Notes: generated by a model from the sequence alone, not told the origin. 64,000 nucleotides of DNA from Vibrio hepatarius (GCF_018860525.1 NZ_JAHKPM010000038.1:1-64000); one strand, 5' to 3'. Shown: positions 40,208-50,134, counted from the stretch's first letter. Made by a program: numbers and translations.

Positions 40208-41479
40208 CTACAGCAACCACTTCCACCAGAAGAAGACAGCTAAAAAGCTAAATAAATAAACAAGCCCTAGTATCGATAGCCATTTCATCGGCTTGCTTAA
40301 AGCCAAAGGCTTGGGTAGGTCTGTTTTCGACACAAGAATGTAATTTAGTAAGGCAAAAAATGGTGTGGTAATAAATGCCAGAGTCATGGCGAAGTCAAGC
40401 ATGGATAGCAATGTCGAGGCCCAAAAGAAGATAATAGCAAGCGCTGCCAGTGAAATGGCTATCGTCCATATGATGGTTACTTTAGGGTTGATTTCTGTTT
40501 TGTCTTGCAATAGTCGCTGCGACTCAGAAATAGTACGTGCATAGCCGTCAATTGCTGTGATTGTGCTGCCAAAGATACAAAGAAAAGCAATGGTTGCGAT
40601 AAGATAGCGTGCCCACTCACCAATAGTTGAGGTATATAAATTGACTAATTGATGGGTAAAGCCAAGGCCTGATTGTGAAAACTCAGTGTTGGTGCCATGG
40701 AGAACTAGAGCCCCAAGGGCGAGAAAGACAATTGCCAATAGCGCGGTACCTATATAGCCGACATTAAAATCAAATAGAGCCGATTGAGCGGTAACTTTGC
40801 TCTGGCGCTGCTGACTCTTTAACCATATTGATGTCATGCTTGAGATTTCAATAGCCGTGGGCATCCAGCCCATAGTGATTACCAAAAAACCAATTGCGGC
40901 AATTGACCAAGGCGAAGGTTCTACGAAGGTGGGGGAAACTTCGACGGGGTTATTTGCTGCAACGAATACCGCTGCAATCGTCGTCACCGACAGCAGAAGC
41001 ATAATTGCTTTGGAAACAGTGTTGAGCGCTCTGTAATGACCCAAAAGCAAAATTAAAATACATGCGGCCAAAACTGCAACACACAATACAGTTATTGGTA
41101 GCTCAAGAGGAATAAAATAAGCTAATAAGCTGGCACTAAAGAGAAGTAATGCAGCAGTATTAATAATACCAGCGATCACACACAAGCCACTAAAGAGCCA
41201 GACATAGGCATGACCAAGTTTGGCGTAGCCTTCTACAATACTTTCACCTGTACCGACCGTATACTGAACGCTGGCACGAAAAAAAGGGTATTTTAGCAGG
41301 TTTACCAGTAGAATTAATGCAACAAGTTGCCAGCCATAGATGGCGCCAGCTTTCGTTGAGGCCACTAAATGAGAACCTCCGATGGCAATCGTTGCCATCA
41401 TAATGCCTGGGCCGAGTGAACGGGTGAGTTGCGACAAAGAAAACTTGCTGCGACTCTCTGATGTGGAGATAGTATCCAT
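40208..41479 (-). CDS. Nramp-related transporter, copy 2
   Basis: 423 residues, clearly a paralogue of the downstream copy: GPGIMMATIAIGGSHLVAST at the first helix, LLVNLLKYPFFRAS in the second, and the same C-terminal LALSKPMKWLSILGLVYLF. It shares the GGSH and MPTAIE replacements of the Nramp metal-site motifs. The pair is a tandem duplication that has diverged mainly in helices 3-5. RNA start signals are shared with copy 1. Substrate unknown. Confidence 0.8.
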   Translation of the reverse strand: MDTISTSESRSKFSLSQLTRSLGPGIMMATIAIGGSHLVASTKAGAIYGWQLVALILLVNLLKYPFFRASVQYTVGTGESIVEGYAKLGHAYVWLFSGLCVIAGIINTAALLLFSASLLAYFIPLELPITVLCVAVLAACILILLLGHYRALNTVSKAIMLLLSVTTIAAVFVAANNPVEVSPTFVEPSPWSIAAIGFLVITMGWMPTAIEISSMTSIWLKSQQRQSKVTAQSALFDFNVGYIGTALLAIVFLALGALVLHGTNTEFSQSGLGFTHQLVNLYTSTIGEWARYLIATIAFLCIFGSTITAIDGYARTISESQRLLQDKTEINPKVTIIWTIAISLAALAIIFFWASTLLSMLDFAMTLAFITTPFFALLNYILVSKTDLPKPLALSKPMKWLSILGLVYLFSFLAVFFWWKWLL

Positions 41480-41593
41480 AAAATTCCTAGGGTGAAAACC
41501 TTGTGTTGCCTATATATTGGGGCGTACGAATATCACATCTTGTAGGTGGGTTAAAACTTGTTTACATTGAAAAAATAAAATAACACTTTAATA

Positions 41594-41609
41594 TGTTCAA
41601 TTCATCACA
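41594..41609. promoter_or_regulatory. CRP-like site upstream of transporter 2
   Basis: TGTTC-AATTCA-TCACA matches TGTGA-N6-TCACA at 8 of 10 positions, centred about 122 bases before transporter 2 and 57 bases before the divergent rluA. Flanking TTTAATATG is shared with the copy 1 site. Confidence 0.45.
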
Positions 41610-41657
41610 TAGATGCTTTGTTATGGTGTTTTATTTGTTATTTAAATGAGGGTATTT

Positions 41658-42395
41658 ATGGCGATGCAGCACTATTGTCCGCCGACAAAGCCTTGGATAG
41701 ATTGTGTATTTGAAGACCAAGATATCATCATAGTGCATAAGCCTTCTGGTTTGTTGTCTGTGCCTGGGCGTGACAAAGCGCATTACGATAGTATGTGGAG
41801 CCGCTTAATAGACAGCCATCCCGATTGTCAGCCAGTTCATCGGTTGGATATGTGTACATCTGGTATTATGCTGTTTGCTAAGAATAAAGCAGCGGAATCG
41901 GCACTTAAAAAGCAATTCCAATTTCGCCTTACTCACAAGGTGTATTACGCACGAGTCTGGGGCGAGCTAGAGCAGCAACAAGGCTTGATAGACTTACCTC
42001 TTATCTGTGACTGGCCAAATAGACCAAGACAAAAAGTGTGTTTTGAGCAGGGTAAAGCCTCACAAACTGAGTTTGAAGTGGTTAAGCGTGAAAAAGGCAC
42101 CACGATTGTGCGTTTGTTGCCCATTACTGGGCGCTCACATCAATTGCGTGTTCATATGCAAGCATTAGGCTATCCTATTGTCGGCGATGAATTTTACGCT
42201 CAAGGTGAGGCCTTTGAAAACTTTGAACGTTTGGGATTACATGCGGCAGAGTTAAGTTTTTATCATCCTAAGGATAATAAACTGCGCTGTATTTTTACCG
42301 CTTGTGATTTTTACCCGCAGGCTGCCCCTGTTATTCAAAGCATTTTTGAGCCTGCCGACACCTTGCCTGATTATAAAACTTTACCACGCCCTTAG
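41658..42395 (+). CDS. rluA: Dual-specificity pseudouridine synthase RluA
   Basis: Makes pseudouridine in 23S rRNA (position 746) and tRNA (position 32) in E. coli. 245 residues with the catalytic Asp in VHRLDMCTSG (about 60-69), and the family segments NKPSGLLSVPG-like HKPSGLLSVPG and ITGRSHQLRVHM. LPLICDWPNRP and QKVC near the middle match RluA closely and separate it from RluC/RluD. The ATG giving MAMQHYCPP follows GAGGGT; four upstream codons are left out. Confidence 0.93.
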   Translation: MAMQHYCPPTKPWIDCVFEDQDIIIVHKPSGLLSVPGRDKAHYDSMWSRLIDSHPDCQPVHRLDMCTSGIMLFAKNKAAESALKKQFQFRLTHKVYYARVWGELEQQQGLIDLPLICDWPNRPRQKVCFEQGKASQTEFEVVKREKGTTIVRLLPITGRSHQLRVHMQALGYPIVGDEFYAQGEAFENFERLGLHAAELSFYHPKDNKLRCIFTACDFYPQAAPVIQSIFEPADTLPDYKTLPRP

Positions 42396-42432
42396 CGTGT
42401 TTTGTGCCTGATAACTTTTGAAGAGGGATCTT

Positions 42433-43410
42433 ATGATAGAGTCAGTTGGCCCTGCACCCAGGATTGTATTTTTGGACCGTGCGACACTCTCAACGAATAT
42501 GACGTTTCCAGCACTTTCATTTAATCACCAGTGGATGGATTACCCAAAGACGACCAAAGACCAAGTGGTTGAGCGCCTTCAAGGCGCCACGATTGCGATC
42601 ACCAATAAGGTTGAGCTTAATAGAGAGAGTTTAAGCCAACTGCCTGACTTAAAGTTGATTGTGGTCGCCGCCACTGGCTTTAATAATATTGATGTGAGCT
42701 TTTGTAAGGAGCGAGGCATAGCGGTAACTAATGTTCAAGGATATTCGACCCCTTCCGTACCAGAACATGTGATTGCCATGATGTTTGCACTAAAACGTAA
42801 CCTAAAAGGTTACCATAATGATATTGCGGCCGGAGAGTGGCAGCGAACGGATAATTTTTGTTTTTTCACTCACCCAATTAGTGATGTTGTAGGCAGCACA
42901 CTTGGGGTGATTGGCGCCGGAGAAATTGGCCAAGCAACCGCTAATATTGCTAAGGCGCTGGGCATGAATATTGTGTTTGCCGAGCGCAAAGGCCAAAAGG
43001 ATTGTCGAGTTGGTTATTTGCCCTTTGAGCAGGTGATTGAAATATCCGATGTTTTGACTCTACATTGCCCGTTAAATGAGCAAACTCACAACATTATTGG
43101 CCGTGAAGAACTGATGGCAATGAAGCGCAGCGCCATATTGATCAATACTGGTAGGGGAGGCTTGGTTGATGAGTTTGCTTTAGTCGATGCGCTCAAGCAA
43201 GATGACATCGCTGGCGCTGGCGTGGATGTGTTTACCAAAGAGCCGCCTGATACTTCAAATCCTTTGATTGCTAATATGGATTTACCTAATTTGCTTCTCA
43301 CGCCCCATGTGGCATGGGGCAGCGAATCTTCTTTCCCTAAAATTGCCAAGATATTGATTGGTAACATCACAGCTTTTGCAGAGGGCAGGCAGCAAAATCG
43401 AATCGTATAG
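42433..43410 (+). CDS. D-2-hydroxyacid dehydrogenase (glycerate dehydrogenase-like)
   Basis: NAD(P)-dependent reductase of 2-keto acids. 325 residues: N-terminal catalytic half, Rossmann domain with GVIGAGEIGQA (about 152-162), then the catalytic Arg in INTGRGGLVDE, Glu in the KEPPD region and His in TPHVAWGS. Closest in feel to hydroxypyruvate/glycerate dehydrogenases, but substrate cannot be read from sequence. AAGAGGG lies 6 bases before the ATG; a TTG five codons earlier is in frame. It follows rluA by 37 bases and may share its mRNA. Confidence 0.88.
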   Translation: MIESVGPAPRIVFLDRATLSTNMTFPALSFNHQWMDYPKTTKDQVVERLQGATIAITNKVELNRESLSQLPDLKLIVVAATGFNNIDVSFCKERGIAVTNVQGYSTPSVPEHVIAMMFALKRNLKGYHNDIAAGEWQRTDNFCFFTHPISDVVGSTLGVIGAGEIGQATANIAKALGMNIVFAERKGQKDCRVGYLPFEQVIEISDVLTLHCPLNEQTHNIIGREELMAMKRSAILINTGRGGLVDEFALVDALKQDDIAGAGVDVFTKEPPDTSNPLIANMDLPNLLLTPHVAWGSESSFPKIAKILIGNITAFAEGRQQNRIV

Positions 43411-43413
43411 TTT

Positions 43414-44130
43414 TTATTGTTGCTGACGTATTTTAATCAGGCCTTGATTAAATATCGTTAGCAACTCTCTGCTGGTGTTATTTTGTTTAGAAAACATGAC
43501 ATAACCAAAATTGCTCAAAAATGGGGTCGGGTGATAAGTGATTTGACTTTGTACATCCGGAGATTGTTGCTCAAGGTTGTACAAGCCTATATACCGTTCT
43601 TCAGGGTATAGGTCAATTCGTTTATGATAGAGGCGTAACAAATTTTGGCTTGGCGTTTTTACTCGATTAATACGCACAGCCTTAGACTCGATAAGGGCGT
43701 CGAGCTCAGAACCATAGCTGTATCCAAGCCCTCCGCCCAACTCAAAGTTTTGTATGTCGGTTAGCGTTAGCCAATCAAAATCTAACTCTTTATGATGAAA
43801 GAAGACAAATTCTTCTTGAGAAACGGGCTCGCTAAAATAAAAATGTTCGGTTCTTTGCTCGTCAAACATCCACACTGCGGTGGCGTGGTATTCTCCGTTC
43901 TTCGCTTTTTCATAAGCTCTTGCCCAAGGGTAAAAAGTGAATGTCACTTGGTATCCTTCGATGGCAAAAGCTTGTTTGATGGTTTGGGCGACGCTTCCAT
44001 AACCTTCAATCTCTTTTCCGATAAATGGAGGCCAGTTACCGACCGCGATCTTAACCATTTTCTCGGCTGCGAAGGCAAAAGGTGAAAGTAGGGCCTGTAC
44101 TAAGGCGATCGTGGCTATCGACTTGAACAA
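43414..44130 (-). CDS. Orphan periplasmic solute-binding protein (SBP family 3)
   Basis: 238 residues with signal peptide MFKSIATIALVQALLSPFAF and likely cleavage after AFA, then a type-II periplasmic binding fold (VKIAVGNWPPFIG; FTFYPWARAYEKAKNGEYHAT; FSEPVSQEEFVFF, each quoted in part). No ABC permease or ATPase gene is near. Such stand-alone proteins are abundant in Vibrio. The start codon is TTG behind AGAGGT. It ends 3 bases from the converging dehydrogenase gene with no room for terminators. Confidence 0.8.
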   Translation of the reverse strand: MFKSIATIALVQALLSPFAFAAEKMVKIAVGNWPPFIGKEIEGYGSVAQTIKQAFAIEGYQVTFTFYPWARAYEKAKNGEYHATAVWMFDEQRTEHFYFSEPVSQEEFVFFHHKELDFDWLTLTDIQNFELGGGLGYSYGSELDALIESKAVRINRVKTPSQNLLRLYHKRIDLYPEERYIGLYNLEQQSPDVQSQITYHPTPFLSNFGYVMFSKQNNTSRELLTIFNQGLIKIRQQQ

Positions 44131-44375
44131 TATATCTACCTCTTAACTTCTGTACCTAGCTTTAGTTTAGAGTATGAACAACAAGTTGACAGGCTTTGTG
44201 ATTTAGTTGCAGCTCCTGAGAAATAGGGCGCTCGCGTGAATGGCGTATATCAAGAGTTACTTGTGATGTATATCAAATGCTAATGTATGTATTTAATTAA
44301 TCATTAGACTCAATAAGGAAAATGTAAGAAATTGTGCGGCTAATCTTTTAGTCAACAATTTTGGGTACACAACAA

Positions 44376-45548
44376 ATGGAAAAAAATATTACTAACCCTA
44401 TCGAGTTTAAGGGTGAGGGTAGGGAGTTTTTTGGTATTTGGATTGTAAATATCTTGCTCTCAATCATTACATTGGGCGTTTATTCTGCTTGGGCTAAAGT
44501 GCGCACCAAACGTTATTTTTATGGTAACACTCATCTTGCTGGGGATAGTTTTGAATATCATGCTCAGCCAATGCAAATTTTAAAAGGCCGCCTTGTTGCC
44601 TTGGTGGCACTATTTGTCTGGGGTGTCGCCAACTCCTTTTCACCCAACGCGAGTATACTGATGTTTATATTATTTTATCTCGCCCTTCCGTGGTTGTTAT
44701 GGAGTAACGCTCGTTTTGATGCCGCTATGACCAGCTATCGCAATGTTCACTTTTCTTTCAATTCGTCACTAGAAGATGCGTTTAAAGTAATTTTAGGCCG
44801 AGGTTTTGGTGCATTTGTGGCGAGTACCCTTTATTTCGCTGCTGTGATTTTTGTCGCCCAAGCTTCGGTCTTCTTTGCAGTGTTACTCGGTTTTGGTTCA
44901 CTGATTATGCTTGCTATCATCTACGCTTGGGTTGTCTCTGGTTTACATAAGTATTTCTCAAATGGTTTCCAGTTTGGTGAATGGAAGTTTAGCGCCGAGA
45001 TAGAAACCCGCTTTTTTATCAAAACCTATCTAAAAGCCTTGGTTTTTGCTATTGGTGTGAGCATAGTGTTGACGATTGGGGTGTTTTCAACCTTGTTGTC
45101 AGGTGCTGACTTTGAGGCGATTCAAGCGGGTGATTTTTCCTCTTTACTGGGGGATTCATCCTATGGCGTGTTTTTTATTAGCTACTTCGGGTTTATCGTC
45201 CTAACGATTGCCTTAACCGCTTATACAACCACACGGGTTCGTAATTATATTTTCTCCAAGCTAGTGGCTAAAGTGCAGCAAAACGACGTTGAACCTTATC
45301 GGTTCAATTCTAGTATGACTGCGCGAGGGTATACTTGGTTGGTTATTTCCAACTTCTTACTTCAGGTATTTACCCTGGGCATAGCAAGGCCATGGGTTAT
45401 GGTAAGAACAACGCGCTATATCGCAGATAATACAGCAGTACTTGGCGATATGAGTTTGTTGAAGGCCAGCGATCAATCAGCCAATGTAAAATCGGCTATT
45501 TCTGATGAAATGGCTCAAGCATTTGATGTCGGGATGGGCATTGGCTAA
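44376..45548 (+). CDS. yjgN: YjgN/DUF898 inner-membrane protein
   Basis: 390 residues of DUF898 type: two related halves each starting with a short polar lead and a helix then an ITLGVYSAWAKVRTKRYFYG or FTLGIARPWVMVRTTRY motif (about 35-54 and 325-345), with about eight membrane helices. Function not established. E. coli yjgN also lies near valS, so the placement is conserved. Its stop overlaps the following peptidase ATG (TAATG), so the two are translated together. The start could be the TTG five codons upstream; neither has a strong ribosome binding site. Confidence 0.82.
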   Translation: MEKNITNPIEFKGEGREFFGIWIVNILLSIITLGVYSAWAKVRTKRYFYGNTHLAGDSFEYHAQPMQILKGRLVALVALFVWGVANSFSPNASILMFILFYLALPWLLWSNARFDAAMTSYRNVHFSFNSSLEDAFKVILGRGFGAFVASTLYFAAVIFVAQASVFFAVLLGFGSLIMLAIIYAWVVSGLHKYFSNGFQFGEWKFSAEIETRFFIKTYLKALVFAIGVSIVLTIGVFSTLLSGADFEAIQAGDFSSLLGDSSYGVFFISYFGFIVLTIALTAYTTTRVRNYIFSKLVAKVQQNDVEPYRFNSSMTARGYTWLVISNFLLQVFTLGIARPWVMVRTTRYIADNTAVLGDMSLLKASDQSANVKSAISDEMAQAFDVGMGIG

Positions 45549-46543
45549 TGCTATTTGATGGGACGGCATTTGCGCCGCGCGGCTCACAGCGCTATATCGC
45601 TCAGCTCGATGTCTCTCAAGCAAACCAGTTAAATTTGCGAGTTGACGGAGATGTTATTAGCTGCGATCTACAATACGCAGATATTAGCGCGCCACTTGGT
45701 AAGCTTCCGGTAAAATTTACCTTTCCCAACGGTTGGGTGTTTGTGGTTGAGAGAACGGTGAGCGTTAACCAATGGTTAGCATCCAACAAACGCAGCAGTT
45801 TGGTCGATAAGATGGAAGCCAACTGGTTGGCTTGGTTGTTATCCGTTTTTGTTTGTGTTGGGGTTGTATTAAGCCTTTACTTCTATGTTTTGCCATGGAC
45901 AAGCGATAAAGTTGCCAAGGCCGTCCCTTCGCATATTGCCGTGTTGCTGGGGGATAAAATTTTACAAAGCCTAGATAACAGTTGGCAAGAGAGCAAACTA
46001 AGCGCTGAGGAGCAACAACAGATTCAAAAGCGAGTCTCTCAGCATCTTACCCAGCTAGAACCGCTGCCTTATCCGATTAAATTGGAATTTCGAGCATCAG
46101 ATATGGGTGCAAATGCGTTTGCTTTGCCTGGAGGGAAAGTAGTCTTACTCGATGAGATTGTGGCACTTGCCCAAAATAAGCAGCAACTCGATAGTATTAT
46201 TTTGCATGAAATTGGTCATATTTATCATCGCCATATGCTAAAAAAACTCGTCCATTCAAGTCTTTTGTCTGTTGGCGTATCTTTGTTGACAGGGGAAAGT
46301 TCTGGAGTGGTTGATAACTTGGCAGGTTTGGGTGTGTTTTTCCTATCTAATGGTCATTATCGAGAAGCTGAACTAGAAGCGGATGTCTTCTCAAAACAAG
46401 CTATGCTGAGCTTGTACGGCACGAGCCAGCCTTTGGCTGAGATGTTTGAGTTACTTCATGAGCAAAATGGCCCGGATATACCTGAATGGATGAGTACTCA
46501 TCCTGACTTTGAGCAGCGAATCCAAGCTGCACATGAACAATAA
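45548..46543 (+). CDS. M48-family membrane metallopeptidase
   Basis: 331 residues: an N-terminal beta-rich region (about 1-90), one membrane helix (about 97-117), then an M48 domain with the zinc motif HEIGHIYHRH (about 222-231) and the third ligand Glu in EAELEADVFSKQ. There is no signal peptide, and the single helix would put the catalytic domain in the periplasm if the N-terminus is cytosolic. Translationally coupled to the DUF898 protein, which may be partner or substrate. Related to HtpX/YcaL/LoiP by the M48 domain only. Confidence 0.85.
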   Translation: MLFDGTAFAPRGSQRYIAQLDVSQANQLNLRVDGDVISCDLQYADISAPLGKLPVKFTFPNGWVFVVERTVSVNQWLASNKRSSLVDKMEANWLAWLLSVFVCVGVVLSLYFYVLPWTSDKVAKAVPSHIAVLLGDKILQSLDNSWQESKLSAEEQQQIQKRVSQHLTQLEPLPYPIKLEFRASDMGANAFALPGGKVVLLDEIVALAQNKQQLDSIILHEIGHIYHRHMLKKLVHSSLLSVGVSLLTGESSGVVDNLAGLGVFFLSNGHYREAELEADVFSKQAMLSLYGTSQPLAEMFELLHEQNGPDIPEWMSTHPDFEQRIQAAHEQ

Positions 46544-46548
46544 AAATA

Positions 46549-46583
46549 AAAAAGGCAGCGCACTTCACTCGCTGCCTTTTTTT
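46549..46583. terminator. Bidirectional terminator between the M48 gene and valS
   Basis: AAAGGCAGCG / CGCTGCCTTT is a 10-bp perfect stem with a 9-base loop, flanked by A and T runs that serve both converging genes. Confidence 0.92.
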
Positions 46584-46614
46584 AACCGCTATTTCTTTAA
46601 CTGCTATTTGGTAC

Positions 46615-49482
46615 TTAAAGTGCCGCGATAGTGGTTTTCTGCTCTTCTAGTTTTACTAGCATTTCTTTATAACCTGCTAGTTTTTCCCGTTCTTTGGCAA
46701 CCACAGTTTCAGGCGCTTTAGCAACAAAGCCTTGGTTACCTAGCTTACCTTCAAGGCGCTTGATCTCACCAAGCGTTTTGTTAATTTCACCATCTAAACG
46801 AATGAGTTCGGCATCTTTATCGATAAGCCCTGCCATCGGGATCATTAACTCAGACTTAGCCACGAGAGCGCTCGCGCATGCTGGCGTTGTCTCATTAGAC
46901 TCAAGCACGCGTACTGACTCAAGTTTAGCCAGAGAAACAAGCACTTGTTTGTTTGCTTCTAGGCGCGCTGCATCTTTGTCGCTGGCAGCTTTTAGCATCA
47001 CCTCAAGAGGCTTTCCTGGATTAATATCGTACTCAGCTCGCAAGTTACGTATGCTGGTTATAAAGGATTTCACCCATTCGATATCATCAAGTGCTTCTTG
47101 GTTGAAGTTTGCTTCATCATATTGTGGAAGAGCTTGCAGCATTATTGTGTCACCCTCCACGCCTTCAACCAGTGGTTTTACGCTCTGCCAAATAGATTCT
47201 GTGATGTATGGAATTACCGGATGTGCTAGGCGAAGCGTCTTTTCTAACACTGTAATTAGCGTGCGACGTGTACCACGTTGCAAAGCTTGATTACCTTTCC
47301 AAAGTACAGGTTTTGTGAGTTCTAGATACCAGTCACAGAATTGATTCCAGATGAATTCATAAATTGTATTTGCCGCCATATCAAGGCGGAAGTTATCAAG
47401 GTGAGCATTAAAATCAGCTGCAGCTAGTTCAAATTGAGATTCGATCCATTTGTCTGCCAATGAGTATTCAATTTCCCCTGAACCGAAACCACAGTCTTGT
47501 TCTTCAGTATTCATCAGTACGTAACGACTTGCGTTCCATAGCTTATTACAGAAGTTTCGGTATCCCTCTAAACGCTTCATATCCCAGTTAATATCACGAC
47601 CAGTAGAAGCCATAGCTGCTAAAGTGAAACGCAGCGCGTCAGTTCCATAAGGCTCTATGCCATTTTCAAAGGTTTTACGTGTGTTTTTCTCAATTTTCTC
47701 TGCAAGTTTCGGCTGCATCATATTACCAGTGCGTTTCTCAACGAGAGACTCTAGGTCGATACCGTCAATCATATCGATTGGATCAAGTACGTTCCCCTTT
47801 GACTTGGACATCTTGTCTCCGTTTTCATCACGGATAAGACCTGTCATGTAAACTGTCTTAAAGGGTACTTGCGGTTTGCCGTTGTCATCTTTAACGAAGT
47901 GTAGCGTCATCATGATCATGCGAGCTACCCAAAAGAAGATGATGTCAAAGCCAGAGACGAGGACATCTGAAGGATGGAACTGTTTTAGTGCATCGGTATT
48001 TTCTGGCCAACCTTGAGTACCAAATGTCCAAAGAGCGGACGAGAACCATGTATCTAATACGTCATCGTCTTGGCGTAAAACGATAACTGGTGCTAGGTTG
48101 TTTTGCTCACGCACTTCTTCTTCTGTACGACCTACATATACGTTACCGTCGTTGTCGTACCATGCAGGGATACGGTGTCCCCACCACAGCTGGCGTGAGA
48201 TACACCAATCTTGAACATCACGCATCCAAGCGAAGTACATGTTTTCGTACTGCTTAGGAACGAATTGTATATCGCCATTTTCCACAGCTTCAACCGCAGG
48301 TTTAGCTAGAGGAGCAGTACGTACATACCATTGATCGGTCAGCATTGGTTCAATCACAACTCCGCCACGATCGCCGTATGGCACAGTAAGATCATGATCT
48401 TTAATTTCGTCTAAAAGACCAAGCTCTTCGAATTCTGCCACTATGGCTTTGCGTGCAGCGAAACGCTCCATACCCTGATATTTAGCCGGTAGTTCGCTTG
48501 AGTATTCATCGCTGGCTTCACCATTGGTGGTGAATACTTCAGCTGAGTCGCGAATATCGCCATTGAAGGTTAGGATGTTGATCATCGGAAGTTGATGACG
48601 CTTACCCACTTCATAGTCATTGAAATCGTGCGCTGGAGTGATTTTTACACAGCCAGTCCCTTTTTCCATGTCTGCGTGTTCGTCAGCCAAGATAGGGATG
48701 CGGCGATTGACAACAGGAAGAAGAATTTCTTTTCCTATCAGATCTTTATAGCGAGAATCTTCTGGGTTTACCGCAACACCAGTATCGCCAAGCATGGTCT
48801 CCGGACGAGTTGTTGCCACCACGATATAATCTTTACCTTGAGCTGTTTTAGCACCATCGGCAAGCGGATAACGGAAGTGCCACATGTGGCCTTTTTTATC
48901 TTTGTTCTCTACTTCAAGATCTGAAATGGCAGTATGCAACTTAGGATCCCAGTTAACTAAACGCTTGCCACGATAAATCAGATCTTCTTCATAAAGGCGA
49001 ACGAACACCTCTTGAACGGCATGAGATAGTCCATCATCCATAGTGAAGCGCTCACGTTCCCAATCGACAGAAGCACCAAGACGACGAAGCTGTTTCGTAA
49101 TGCTGCCACCAGACTCGTTTTTCCACTGCCAAATCTTATCGATGAAAGCATCACGACCGTAATCATGTTTGGTTTTGCCTTCTTCTACAGCAATTTTGCG
49201 CTCTACAACCATTTGTGTCGCAATACCAGCATGGTCAGTACCAACTTGCCAAAGGGTATTCTTACCCTTCATACGCTCAGCACGAATAAGAGTATCCATG
49301 ATGGTGTCTTGGAATGCATGACCCATATGTAGGCTGCCAGTGACATTCGGTGGCGGGATCATTATGCTGTAGGAGTCTTTTTTTGTGTCACCGTGTGGCT
49401 TGAAGTAGCCTTGTTCTTCCCAGGCTTGATATAAAGCTTGTTCAATTGAAGTTGGGTTATATGTCTTTTCCATAGTGCTCAT
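46615..49482 (-). CDS. valS: Valyl-tRNA synthetase
   Basis: Charges tRNA-Val. 955 residues (E. coli 951): class I HIGH variant [13 protein letters not shown] (about 43-55), editing domain with [22 protein letters not shown] in [13 protein letters not shown] (about 557-569), and a C-terminal coiled-coil arm after residue 890. Two starts are possible: the ATG used here, close behind AGGA, or one three codons later giving MEKTYNPTS as in E. coli. holC lies 199 bases upstream on the same strand. Confidence 0.97.
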   Translation of the reverse strand: MSTMEKTYNPTSIEQALYQAWEEQGYFKPHGDTKKDSYSIMIPPPNVTGSLHMGHAFQDTIMDTLIRAERMKGKNTLWQVGTDHAGIATQMVVERKIAVEEGKTKHDYGRDAFIDKIWQWKNESGGSITKQLRRLGASVDWERERFTMDDGLSHAVQEVFVRLYEEDLIYRGKRLVNWDPKLHTAISDLEVENKDKKGHMWHFRYPLADGAKTAQGKDYIVVATTRPETMLGDTGVAVNPEDSRYKDLIGKEILLPVVNRRIPILADEHADMEKGTGCVKITPAHDFNDYEVGKRHQLPMINILTFNGDIRDSAEVFTTNGEASDEYSSELPAKYQGMERFAARKAIVAEFEELGLLDEIKDHDLTVPYGDRGGVVIEPMLTDQWYVRTAPLAKPAVEAVENGDIQFVPKQYENMYFAWMRDVQDWCISRQLWWGHRIPAWYDNDGNVYVGRTEEEVREQNNLAPVIVLRQDDDVLDTWFSSALWTFGTQGWPENTDALKQFHPSDVLVSGFDIIFFWVARMIMMTLHFVKDDNGKPQVPFKTVYMTGLIRDENGDKMSKSKGNVLDPIDMIDGIDLESLVEKRTGNMMQPKLAEKIEKNTRKTFENGIEPYGTDALRFTLAAMASTGRDINWDMKRLEGYRNFCNKLWNASRYVLMNTEEQDCGFGSGEIEYSLADKWIESQFELAAADFNAHLDNFRLDMAANTIYEFIWNQFCDWYLELTKPVLWKGNQALQRGTRRTLITVLEKTLRLAHPVIPYITESIWQSVKPLVEGVEGDTIMLQALPQYDEANFNQEALDDIEWVKSFITSIRNLRAEYDINPGKPLEVMLKAASDKDAARLEANKQVLVSLAKLESVRVLESNETTPACASALVAKSELMIPMAGLIDKDAELIRLDGEINKTLGEIKRLEGKLGNQGFVAKAPETVVAKEREKLAGYKEMLVKLEEQKTTIAAL

Positions 49483-49681
49483 ATTTCCTCGTCATCGATG
49501 GACTTGCTGGCGGTATTTACACCATCGGCAAAACCTAACCTAGATATTGATTGGGTTTTGGGTCAAGTGCCAATTTGCTTTGGGTCCAACCATTCGAAGA
49601 TCGGTTCTGGTTAAATGTAATTGGTTTCAATCTTTATAAGTGAGAGATCTCGAATAAGATCGCCTTAACTATAAGGATTGG

Positions 49682-50134
49682 CTATGTTTTATGGTCTATT
49701 TCGATCGTTTGCAACTGATATCCTGCTTGACGATAGATCTTATACCTTTCTCTCGCGAGTTGCTTGGCTTTTTCTTCGCAAGAAACGAAGTCTATCACCT
49801 CTGCAAACTTGTTCGCAAAGGTTGTCTTATTATTAGCCAAATTTATCATTAGTTGGCGGTTCCATGAAGGGGTAATTTCTTGATATCCGATCTCGATATG
49901 AGTGCCGTTTTTAGGCCCTTCCCCTACTAAGTTATGAGCTAAAAATTGTTTAGTCTCAACTTGCCAAAAATACTCAGCCAGAAGCTCTGCTTCATCCTTA
50001 TTCTCACAATTAAGATATACCTTGGCCCCTTGCCGAGAAAAATGGCCGGCAAGGTAAACGAGGTACTGTAGAAAGCCAGTTCGTTTAGCCTGAGGAGAGT
50101 TAGGTTCAATAATGTAAAAAGTTGCCTGTGGCAT
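49682..50134 (-). CDS. holC: DNA polymerase III chi subunit
   Basis: Clamp-loader-associated subunit that contacts SSB during lagging-strand synthesis. 150 residues starting MPQATFYII, with the conserved HNLVGEGP (about 70-77) and KQLARERYKIYRQAGY near the C-terminus. An ATG three codons earlier is in frame; no good ribosome binding site distinguishes them. Only about 16 bases separate the start from the terminator hairpin after pepA. Confidence 0.92.
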   Translation of the reverse strand: MPQATFYIIEPNSPQAKRTGFLQYLVYLAGHFSRQGAKVYLNCENKDEAELLAEYFWQVETKQFLAHNLVGEGPKNGTHIEIGYQEITPSWNRQLMINLANNKTTFANKFAEVIDFVSCEEKAKQLARERYKIYRQAGYQLQTIEIDHKT

